64,000 nucleotides of DNA from Zarea fungicola. Lineage: Eukaryota > Ascomycota > Sordariomycetes > Hypocreales > Cordycipitaceae. The stretch lies in assembly GCA_900169235.1 (NCBI GenBank), contig FWCC01000296.1, positions 62,001 to 126,000 of the forward strand, in the 5' to 3' direction. This document shows, one piece after another, positions 32,195-41,492 of this stretch. The notes below the pieces were generated by a model. The model ran no database searches. It saw nothing but the letters and a program-made list of their open reading frames with translations, and was not told the DNA's origin. Position 1 is the first letter of the stretch; each line of letters opens with the position of its first letter. A program made the position numbers and the translations under genes.

Positions 32195-35100
32195 TTACTC
32201 TTCCTCTGAGTCCGAGTCGTCGCTCGAATCAGCTAGCTGCGGCGAGTGTGTAGATCCAACTGCACCAGCTGCGGCAGCATCTGACGACTCTGGGCCACCC
32301 TCCTTATACATCTGGCGCAACGCCGTAAGCTGTGCAATCCTCGCCTCTTGTTCCTGAGCGCTCATGGGTTTATTCTTCTTAGGTTTGCCTGCTGTGGTCT
32401 TGGATTTTGGCACACGGCTGGGCTCCGGAGCAGTAACAGTAGGGCCAGCCGAGTCCTTGGCAAAACCTGGTAGCACTTTCTTACAGAGCTCCCAGAGTTT
32501 TAAAAGAGCCTCGTTACTTAGCTGGTCAATGTCTAGCTCAAGTTCACCGTCGTTGTTTTCGTTCTGGCCCGTATCCTTTTTGATTATGTCAATGGCCCGA
32601 TCCAGGTGCGGATACTCCAGGTCGTTAATAGCGTTTGCAATGTGATCCTTGTCAGCTGCTGTCAGGGTCTTCTTGGCGGCACCCTTTTTCCCACCTCCGG
32701 ATTTCCTGCCTGGGGCTGCACCAGTAGATTTGCGACCACCTGCACTCTTGCCCTTTGGAGCCTTAGCCTTCTTGGAGCCCTTTTCGTTCTTTGACGGAGC
32801 CTCATTGGAACTGGCGATTGCCTTCATCATAGCTTGCTGCACCATGTCAACGATTCCCTTTTGGATATCAATCATGCTCTGATTGGCACCCGGAACAAAC
32901 ATGTCATGTAGCTTTTTGGTCTCTTCGGATAGTTTGGCAGAGAGTTCTTGAATCTCTTTGGAGTGATCCTCAACCGAGATACCATCATCGGCATCTTCCT
33001 CCTCATCTTCTTCATCACTGACGTCGGCGGATGTGGGGGCATTGGCCTTGGCAAATCTAGCCAACCATGCGTCTTTTGACTTCATTTGGGTTGTGTAGAT
33101 TCCTTCTAGTTCAGCGGCATGAAGAGAAACTGGATTGCCTTGTGCCGGTGGGCCATTGAAACTATAGCAGTTCTCCCAAACGAGTCTCACATGCTTGTCA
33201 AAGTCCTTGAGGTTGTTAAACTCGCCGGCAGACAGCATTTGCGACACCTTGCCGAGGTCCATAGGCTTCTTGATGATGGAGTAGTAGTCAGGAATGTTCA
33301 GGCCCTCGGCGTCCACGGGTTCAAGGAACCACGTGTTCAGACTCTGGTACTTGAGGTGCATGACTTCCTCGAGGACCTCCATGGCAAACTGTAGCTCTGG
33401 CTTGAGCTTCTTGCGCGAAGGCTTCGTGGTGTAGTCAATATCCTTGGGCTTAGGAGCGCGGACTGTACGCTTGGGGCGATCACCCTCGGTTGCAGTGGAG
33501 CCGCGGCGGTCACCAGCAGCGGACTTGGCGTCGGCATCAGTGGACGGACTACCACGAGGGCCAGTAGACTGTCGGCGTGGTGCGGCAGCTTCGACACTTG
33601 GTACGACCCGGGGTTCGCGAGTCGATTTTTTGGCAACATGCTTGGGCTTGTTGGGCTCTTCCGCAGGTGCGGAGAGGAGTTGGTCCCAAAGAGTTCTGAT
33701 GACATTGAAGGCAGCAAAGGTGACGTCGTGGGTTGGGCCATTGAAGTTGAGCGCGTTCAGATAAATCAGAGACGCACCTTTCTTGAACTCCCCAAAGGTG
33801 GCATATGCGCCATCTCCTTCGCGGACGTTTCGGTCAAGTTCTGAGAGGTCCATGGGCTTGTCAATCCTGGCGAGATAAGCCTCACGTAGCTGTGGCCACA
33901 GTTTAACGACAGCATCACGGAAGTTAGCACCGCCTTTGGTTTTCTTGAGTCTACCGATGGTCTTGCGAATCTCACGACGCTGGTGACTGCTGAAGCCCCT
34001 GCCATTTGCCTCAGGATCGTTCCAATTAGGTAGAGTTTCGAGGCTAGGAACATGCTCCGCAGCGCCAGCCTCGCTCATTTCAACGTTAGGCTCAGAAGGC
34101 GGTGCATCTTGATCTTTTTGCTCAGCCTGCTCAACGCGTGGCTTATCTTCTTCAGGTTCAGTCTTGGCACGCTTAGGAGCAGGCTCCTCGTGGCCATCGT
34201 CATCCTCACGCTCACGCGCAACCTTGGTGACATGGGCATCACCCATGGATACCTCTACCGATTTAATGATTGGGGAGGTGTCGGGTTGTGTTTCAATGTT
34301 CAGTTGTGACATGCTTGCCGGCTGAAGGTCAACCTCTGATGTCGGCAGAGTGAGACTGTCCTGGATTTGCAATGCGGCTGGCAGCTCGGAAGCTTTGGGA
34401 GTTGCCGTTGCTGGCGGAGCGTCCTCCATATTGATGTCATCTTGCTCCTTTGTTGGAGCATCAGACGCAGGCGCCTCTGGCTTAGAGATTTCAGCAACCG
34501 TCGCAAGGGACTCCGTAGGAGACTCCTCAGCCGGTGTAGCTTGAGTAGGGACTGAAGCAGGCTCAGGTGCAAGCTTTTCGGCCAACGTCGTTGAAGAATC
34601 TTCCATTGCTGTGTCCTCAGACGCCGACTGGGGCTCAGGTTTGGATTCTGCCGGCTTGGAGTCAATCTCAGGTGCTCTGGTCGTCTCCTGTGGCTCTGCC
34701 TTGAGCTCTTCTTGTACGTCTTCCTTGATACTTTCTGTTGCACCTTCCTCGACAGAAGGATTTTCGAGAGGCACACCTTGACTGGGCTTCTCGCCATGAC
34801 CATCAGCTGATGAAGGCGCTGCTATCGACGGCTGCACGGCGGGCTTGTCGTTAGACTGCTCCGCAACCGGCGCAGCGGATACAGGCTGCGTAGAGACAGG
34901 CTCGGACTTGTCGGATGACGGATCAGCAATGTGGGAGAGGCCATTCGTGCCATTGTGTTCCGATGATGAGCCACTGCCGTTGACAACGGGGGCTGGTGTT
35001 GAGGATGCAGGTTCGACGGGCGCAGCGGATGTGGCGGAAGGTTCAGAGGGAGCTTCATTAGGCTTAATCGATGCTTCAGTGGCAGAGAGGCTGCAATAGA

Positions 35101-35288
35101 CATGCGTAAGCAAAGTGAATAAGTCAAGCACATTGGTCGCATTGTATCCACGCCCGGCAAAATCAAATAGGTGGCACTTACCCATTGGTATCGAGTTTTT
35201 GCTCAGGCTGAGATTGGGGGGCAAGTGGTTTGCTCTCTGGAACGGGCGCGCCAGCTTGCGCCGGCGCATCGGGGGTAGGCCGCTCCAT
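32195..35288 (-). CDS. bdf1: BET-family double-bromodomain transcription regulator (Bdf1-like)
   Basis: 1000-residue nuclear protein binding acetylated histone H4, the fungal Bdf1/Brd4 homologue. Exon 1 is 35182-35288 (ATG at 35288) and exon 2 is 32195-35090; the 91-nt intron has GTAAGT and TTGCAG. Residues 1-395 are low-complexity and rich in Glu, Pro and Ser, with a probable nuclear localisation signal PAPKRAKTE near 340-347. Bromodomain 1 is about 405-510 (KLWPQLREAYLARIDKPMDL, acetyl-lysine Asn at about 486). Bromodomain 2 is about 598-705 (IPDYYSIIKKPMDL, CYSFNGP with Asn at about 681). An acidic stretch, a helical region and a Lys/Gly-rich basic linker follow. The ET domain is about 844-909 (HIANAINDLEYPHLDRAI, LSNEALLKLWELCKKVL). 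The C-terminus ends in an acidic-serine tail. The hexamer repeat at 35599-35620 lies about 310 nt upstream. Confidence 0.95.
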
Positions 35289-35598
35289 GGCTATTTAATT
35301 GTGACTCGAGCTGAGTGTAGACGTGACCCTAGAAAGGTGATGGCTGCATCAAACAGTGGATGGAGGTGACGGTTGATAAGAACCGATGGCGAAAAGGATG
35401 CAGGTGAGCCTTGCGAGAGAGGCTATAGGCACCAAGGCGCAGTGCACGGTCGGCGCAACGCAGCGAGCACTGGCGCAAACGGATTGTTGAGAACGCCAAC
35501 TGCAGGCAGCTAAGCCGTCCAAAAATGGTCCAGGGAACCAAAGAACTGAATCTCGGCTCAAAAGTAACACACGATAATGTATTTAGGTGGATGCGACC

Positions 35599-35620
35599 GC
35601 GACTGCGACTGCGACTGCGA
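35599..35620. repeat. GCGACT hexamer repeat upstream of the BET gene
   Basis: About three and a half perfect GCGACT units with degenerate flanking units, about 310 nt upstream of the bdf1 ATG. The same hexamer, on the opposite strand relative to the gene, recurs upstream of the amino-acid permease at 52066-52095. Confidence 0.75.
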
Positions 35621-35895
35621 TGCGAGTGCGCAAAGCAGGGGTGGGAGTGTGTTGACTTTGCGAATGCGACTGGGAATCGAGACCGTTAAAGCCGGATCGA
35701 GTGGCTGCTTTTTGTTCTCCGTTTTAAGTCGAGCCGCACAAGTACCGGGGTCTAGTAGTAGTAGGCTGAATTAAGAAATAAATAAAGAAGAAAAAACTGT
35801 TCCAACTGTCAGGATGGATGCTGTGCAGGTCCAGAAACCAGAATGCGCCAGGGCGCAATGGGAGTAGAGGTACCGGGGCTGCTTAAGGCCGAGTC

Positions 35896-35928
35896 GGGGG
35901 GGGGGGGNNGGGGGGGGGGGGGGGGGGG
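35896..35928. repeat. Long G homopolymer interrupted by NN
   Basis: A 33-base G run with two undetermined bases at 35908-35909, probably a place where sequencing or assembly failed across a homopolymer. The true length is unknown. On the minus strand it creates an artificial polyproline frame that is not a gene. Confidence 0.9.
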
Positions 35929-37650
35929 AGGGTCTGCGAGGGAAAGCGCGTGCACGTCAGTCCTTTTTTGCCAGTCGGAGGCGCGCTGGTATTTATGAGA
36001 GAGGGAGAACAAGTGGTGGGACAACCATTATATGCCTATAACGGGGTCCAGGAAAGGGCTGGGATTGCTGGGGGAGTGTGCGAGGCGTGGAAAAAATTTA
36101 CTTGGCCGAGTAGCCCAAAGGGGCGAAGTGTGGCTGAGAATGCTGAGCTAATGGGCCCTGGGCTGTTCAGGACGATGGCTGATTGGGTGCAGTGTGATTT
36201 CATACCCACTGAAAGGGGGGTACTCGCATCATGCCTCGCAATGACCAGCCACTGTCGCTAGCCTGCCCTGGCGCAGTAGCTGGCTGGGATTGATCAGTCT
36301 AAAAATTATCGAACCTGGGGAGCTACGAAATGCGCTCCAATCATGTTTTCCACGCTCGAGTCTGCTCTCTAAGCTATGGCCTATCTACATCACTTTTTAC
36401 TTATCGACAATCAGCTTCATAAAACCCTGTCCTTCACCCACACGTTCCATACTCCATCTACCTCGTACAGATCCTTGCTGCTTCAACTGCTGCCATCCCC
36501 CTTTTAGAGTCCTGTCCCACCCATGACTTCCCATCGCAGCTACACGCCGTATGTACGAGCTCCTCTATGCTGTGCAATTTGGCGTTTGCAGATTGCTCGC
36601 TTCCATCCAGCTTTTCATTAGCCACAGGCGCTCGGATCACGCAGCCATATATAGATGCATCGGTTGTGCGGGCAACACCAGGTTGCACTTGAACAAATAC
36701 AAGGCGTCGTTCCTCCACTTATAACTCCGTGCTCCTGGCAGAACGCGCCTACCCGTTTTCTGTCACCCAACCGCCAGAAACATCGCCTCCTCCACCCCAT
36801 TGACTGTCCCACCCACCGGAATCCATCGACTGAGCCTGGCAAGGGTAGTAACATGATTTAAATGCCAATTGGCCTTGTACCGCAAAGAAGAACCAAAGGC
36901 ATGGCTCTGCACCGGCGTCCCAACCAAGGGGTTTGGGTGGACCGCGTTTTATTGTGGATCGCGTCTTCGAGCTCCAGGACGCTTCGTCCTAGCCACCTCC
37001 CAAATGCTAATATCCTTAAAACGAGGTAGCATCTGGGGGTGTCCGTGAAATTACCGCACGCCACCCTCAACCAGTCCTGTGGCGCAAACAGCCAGACGCA
37101 ATATCAAGTGACTCAGACGAAAGCGGATGCTTGCCTGCAAACAGTTGTCACTTACTCGACCTTCATTTTCATCCAAAAGTACGTGTAAATGTTCGTTTGT
37201 GGACCAATACAACGAACAAACTAAACAACAGTAAAAAAGAAGAGAAATGTGAGCCAGCAACTACTTATTTCTCTCTGCCATCTTTGCATATGGCCAAGTT
37301 TAGTGGTCCCTGGTCAGTCACGTGATCTGTGTATCGTTCCAACCAAAAGGGACGATAAGATAACGGAGCTTATGTAAGTAATGGCGATTCTGGTAGTCAG
37401 GACTTGGTAGTTACCGCTGGCCGCAACTTTACCGGCCCGCCAAAAAAAAAAAGTTTAGTAGGCCTGGAAAAATTCCATCGTGAGACTTGCTATAGTGGCC
37501 TACACATCAAGAACCTGCTTTACGGGAATTTATTTTATTTTTGATGTTCCTATAGCCGCATTTCTTACGTTTCTACCTGAGGCATTATCCTCCTCTTTAT
37601 CCTTCTCTAGCCTCCATTTACAACCTGCAACATTTCCTACCTGTGCACTC

Positions 37651-38838
37651 ATGCCCATGCCGACGAAACGCAAAGCTCCAGCAAAGCTGGCAGCACCAGT
37701 CGCCAAAAAGAGTGCCAACATTTCCTCAAAAAGCACAATTGACGAGGCAAATACCTCAGTCTCTGGCACGGATGCCATCCAGGGCTCCAATGTCAACACG
37801 ATAGATATCTCCTCCGATGGCGAAAGCGTGTACTCTTCCGAAGACGAAGTTGCAGCCCCAGAGTTAGAAAAGGCACAAAGAAGGGAGGTCGCACAGATTC
37901 CCAGCGAAGACAAAAAGAAGAGAAATGGCACAATACCCGCTGAAGATGCAAACGATGCCGGTTCCGACGCGGAGGGTGGCTCACCTACGTTTGGCGAGCT
38001 GCTGCGAGGCAACGAGACCATCGATGTCTCCAGTCTGCTTCAGCAGGCTGTTACTACCAGTACGACCGCGCCGGCCTCACGCACAGCCATAGCCCCGCCA
38101 TCCCTCCAGTCTCTCACTACCGTACTTACACAAGCGCTCAAGACTGATGACACGGAACTGCTTGAGTCGTGCCTCCACACGACCGACCTCACCACTATCC
38201 GAAACACGATAGAGCGCATCGACAGCAGCCTGGCCGGTATTCTCCTGAACAAACTCGCCGCGCGCCTGTACCGGCGGCCGGGCCGGGCCGGCAACCTGAT
38301 GATTTGGGTCAAGTGGACGTTGATTGCCCACGGCGGCGCCCTGTCGTCGCAACCAAAAGTCATCCAGAGTCTCAACGGCCTGCAAAAGGTGCTGGCGGAG
38401 CGCGCCAAGGGCCTGAACAGCCTTCTCGCGCTCAAGGGCAAGCTTGACCTGCTGGAGGGCCAGATGGAGCTCCGACGCAAGATGAAGCGCAGCACTGTGC
38501 TGACCAAAGGCGGCGCGAGCGACGGTGAGGACGAGGATGACGAGAATGTCATCTGGGTTGAGGGCGAGACGCAAGACGAGAGGACTGCCAACAGTCTGGG
38601 TGATGATGAGGATGCTCACATGGCAAATGGCGTGATCCCTGACTCGGAAGGTGACGACGATGACTCGGATATTGACATTGACGATGATGTGGACGGTGGG
38701 GATGGGTCTCTGGACGAGGACGAGGTCGACCATGACGATGTGGACGAGTCCATGGGGGAGGATGAGGAGAGTGATGCTGAGCCTGCGCCGCCCACCAAGT
38801 TGCAAAAAGTAGCAAGCTTCTTCACAAAGCGCAAGTAA
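37651..38838 (+). CDS. UTP5: Utp12-domain SSU processome protein (Utp5/WDR43-like)
   Basis: 395-residue nucleolar protein with a C-terminal Utp12 domain, part of the t-UTP/UtpA type subcomplex that loads early on pre-18S rRNA. The start is the first ATG, 37651 (MPMPTKRKAPAK); the open frame upstream lacks ATG. Residues 1-30 are basic. About 30-165 are low-complexity and acidic. The Utp12 domain spans about 160-290 (LTTVLTQALKTDDTELLES, IDSSLAGILLNKLAARLYRRP, LMIWVKWTLIAHGG). The tail (about 310-385) is extremely acidic and ends with basic KLQKVASFFTKRK. Yeast Utp5 and human WDR43 also have an N-terminal WD40 propeller that is missing here; short forms annotated Utp5 are known in filamentous fungi. 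It is convergent with the next gene. Confidence 0.8.
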   Translation: MPMPTKRKAPAKLAAPVAKKSANISSKSTIDEANTSVSGTDAIQGSNVNTIDISSDGESVYSSEDEVAAPELEKAQRREVAQIPSEDKKKRNGTIPAEDANDAGSDAEGGSPTFGELLRGNETIDVSSLLQQAVTTSTTAPASRTAIAPPSLQSLTTVLTQALKTDDTELLESCLHTTDLTTIRNTIERIDSSLAGILLNKLAARLYRRPGRAGNLMIWVKWTLIAHGGALSSQPKVIQSLNGLQKVLAERAKGLNSLLALKGKLDLLEGQMELRRKMKRSTVLTKGGASDGEDEDDENVIWVEGETQDERTANSLGDDEDAHMANGVIPDSEGDDDDSDIDIDDDVDGGDGSLDEDEVDHDDVDESMGEDEESDAEPAPPTKLQKVASFFTKRK

Positions 38839-39596
38839 ACCTCAGCAAAACTGCAACAAAAACCAGAAAAAGATCAACGACATAATAAAGGACCAGACAG
38901 ACGATGAGAGTAGAAAAGGGGAAGTATGGATGTATTGAGATGAGGAGACGAAAAGGGGAAATGGGCAAATGTTCACATGCCAAGGTAAATGTTTTTTTTG
39001 TTGTTGTATGTATCTGACAAAGCATCTTGTGTTATTTGCAAAAAAACTGGTTCGGAGTAGATTTATATTGTCGTGGTCATAGGACGCCCCTTCCTCCTTT
39101 AAACCATTTGCTGGCGTTGGGGTTTGAAAATAATTTCTGTCATACCTTCACCAATTTGGAACTCATGAGCATAAACAACAGTATCAGATATGCATTGTAT
39201 AATGCTCTGTATGCCCTCTTTACTTATTCCTAGATTACCGTTAAGACTCGAAACATTGAAATCCATGGTCTAAGATGTGTTACAATGTTGTGCATAAATT
39301 TTTTTTTTATTAAAAAGCACATATATATGTAATGAAATAATGCATGCTTTAATGCGTGCTTCAATGAGCAAGAAACTGCATTTTCAATAGATAAATGACA
39401 AGCTGTCTGAGGTCCAACGTTCCAGGCTAGTCTATGCGCCAAGCGCCAGCCCATCCATGCATGTAATATGTTTTGCTGATGATGACTTGTAGGACGAAAA
39501 AAAGAATTAGGATAAAAGAATAAAAATCGCTCACAATGGGGATTCTAAAAATGAATAAAAAAGGTATCCTTTCAGGCGTTTTCATCAGCGCTTTAT
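38839..39596. other. Convergent intergenic region
   Basis: About 760 bp of AT-rich sequence between convergent stop codons, with T-tracts at 38990-39000 and 39300-39310. No gene is seen. Confidence 0.55.
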
Positions 39597-41492
39597 TTAT
39601 ATAGCCCAGCTACCACGCCGCTCATGGACGCCCCAGGCTAGAGGATTCAGATTCTCGAGATCCGGGTGCTGCCGCGCCCACTCCATAATGTACACGCGAA
39701 GCGCCTTCCAGCGCGGGCACCGCTCTTCCTCGGGAGTGTCCTCGAGGCTCATCTCGAGCAAATGGCCCTTGGCGAGCTGCTTATCATCGTCGCGGGACAG
39801 GTCCTCCACGCTCACGCGACTCATCTTGGATAGCTCCTCGTCGAAACCGCGCGCCATGGCCGGGTACCCGAGCGACAGGTAGTTGTACACCTGAGTGACA
39901 AACTCGTCGCCGAATTCCATGGCAATTTTGTCGTTGCGCTCAGCGCGGACTTTTTCCTGCTGTAAACGCTCGTCGAGGCCGTGAAGCATGTGAAGGCCCT
40001 TCGGCTCGCCGCTGCGGAGCCGGTGGTGGGCTGTGCCGGGGCTATGTCCGGACAGTAGCGAGTCGGCAGAGGCCGGCGCCGTTGAGTGAGACTCGTCGCC
40101 GCCGCCTTGCTGATGTTGGTTCTCCCACAGCGATGCCGGCTCATCGCTGACGGCTAATATGCAATCAACCTCGTGTGCAAAGAGCTCCTTTGGTGTGCCT
40201 GGCGTCTGGGGTGTGGCCATCATGTGTGGTGGGTGCAGCTCGGCCGGCACCAGGTAACCGCCGGTGGATTCCGACCTGCAGCAATAGCCCCTCCACAGGC
40301 CACCCTTGCCCGACAAGTCCCGATTCTCATGCTTGACATTTTGCGAGTGGACAAACGAGTGGTCTGTCTCAAGCTTTGTTTGCTTGGGCGAAGGGCATTT
40401 GCGAAAAGTGAGCTCTTTGCCCAGCATTGGAGGCGACACAAGTTTGCGGATGCGCTGCAGGTGAGCGGCGTTGGGCCGGATTCCCAGGGCAGCAAAGGGG
40501 CCGCCGAAGGGATTGTGCTGATTGCGAATGCCAAACTCATTGGCCGCCGCTGGTGGTTGTGCAGGAAGTTGAGATCTGTCGGGGCCAGAACCGGGGGCGG
40601 GGCCCCGTAATACATGGAGGGCTTCCTTTTCTCTAGTGGCTGCTGCCCATTTCCTTGCCTCGGCCTGTTCATCTACAGAATCTCGTCGGTCCCCCAGTGA
40701 TGCTCGCCTGCTTGTGGTCCACATTGCGTCAGGCGGTACTGTTAGATCCATCTTGTCTAATTCCGAGTCAGACGTCATGCCCATGTCATCGCTCCTTCGT
40801 GCTTCTTCATCATTCTTTCTTTCGTGAGCCAGTTTCTCCGCATGCTGCTGCGCCTGCCTCTGCCACCAGCTTAGGTCAAGGCTCGACGTCTTTCTACGTA
40901 GTCGTCGCCTGCCGCGGTCGTCCTCGGCCGGGCTTGTCACAGGTGATTCCTCGCTGCTCGAACCCTCTCGAAAGTAGAAATGGGCGACGCCACCCTCTCG
41001 AGCGTGACTATTGGGGAAGGCAGCCAATGCATCTTCCTGAATCTGCCTCTCTGCCTCCTTTGCCGCCAGCTCGAGTAAATATTCCTTGACCGATTCCTCC
41101 TCAGTCTCTCTCCGGGTCGGCTGCTTCCGCAGACCGGCGGCTTCTTCCTCGACTATGAGGCCATCGTGCCGCTTTCTCGACTTTGACTTCGTGGTATAGA
41201 TGTGATTAGTATATGGGGTGATGTCGGTCTTGTCCGTAGGGCGAGTAGCTGGACCGGAATCTCCGACGCGGTGACTCCTTCTCGATGTTTCAATCAACTG
41301 GGGGGCAAAGACCCGCCTTTCTCGCAGAGGAATCGCTGCTGGAGAGACGGATCGCGGAGAGGCCTCTGGAGTAAGCTCTGGATTTGGGCCGACGCAAGTC
41401 CTAACTGATGGCAATGTTGGCGTTCGGCGGGATTTGTATGTCGACTCGGTGGGCTCCGGCGCAAAGCGCGCGTGTGACTGATCGGAATGCAT
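39597..41492 (-). CDS. Unrecognised fungal protein, 631 residues
   Basis: Single-exon frame from ATG 41492 to 39597. I do not recognise a family. Residues 1-150 are Ser/Thr/Arg-rich with a charged helical stretch EEESVKEYLLELAAKEAERQ near 130-150. The middle is polar, with an ESSWW-like SLDLSWWQRQAQQHAEKLAHE segment at about 205-225. Residues 310-350 contain NEFGIRNQHNPFGGPFAALGI. The best-ordered part is C-terminal (about 500-631): a helix ending IAMEFGDEFVTQVYNYLSL, then GYPAMARGFDEELSKMSRV, then RWKALRVYIMEWARQHPDL, ending NPLAWGVHERRGSWAI. This ordered end with a disordered front suggests an adaptor-like protein. There are no membrane segments. An upstream open stretch (41594-41890) could be an extra exon, but no splice joins it in frame. 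Confidence 0.65.
   Translation of the reverse strand: MHSDQSHARFAPEPTESTYKSRRTPTLPSVRTCVGPNPELTPEASPRSVSPAAIPLRERRVFAPQLIETSRRSHRVGDSGPATRPTDKTDITPYTNHIYTTKSKSRKRHDGLIVEEEAAGLRKQPTRRETEEESVKEYLLELAAKEAERQIQEDALAAFPNSHAREGGVAHFYFREGSSSEESPVTSPAEDDRGRRRLRRKTSSLDLSWWQRQAQQHAEKLAHERKNDEEARRSDDMGMTSDSELDKMDLTVPPDAMWTTSRRASLGDRRDSVDEQAEARKWAAATREKEALHVLRGPAPGSGPDRSQLPAQPPAAANEFGIRNQHNPFGGPFAALGIRPNAAHLQRIRKLVSPPMLGKELTFRKCPSPKQTKLETDHSFVHSQNVKHENRDLSGKGGLWRGYCCRSESTGGYLVPAELHPPHMMATPQTPGTPKELFAHEVDCILAVSDEPASLWENQHQQGGGDESHSTAPASADSLLSGHSPGTAHHRLRSGEPKGLHMLHGLDERLQQEKVRAERNDKIAMEFGDEFVTQVYNYLSLGYPAMARGFDEELSKMSRVSVEDLSRDDDKQLAKGHLLEMSLEDTPEEERCPRWKALRVYIMEWARQHPDLENLNPLAWGVHERRGSWAI

Larger units (their letters stand above)
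35289..37650. other. Divergent intergenic region between the BET and Utp5-like genes
   Basis: 2.4 kb with no supportable gene. It contains the hexamer repeat near 35592-35620, a G33 run with two undetermined bases (35896-35928), and mixed sequence to 37440. The frame of the right-hand gene is open from a GTG at 37480, but its first ATG is 37651. Confidence 0.55.

Noticed and set aside
35809..36024. Polyproline frame
   Set aside because: Created entirely by the G homopolymer with undetermined bases.
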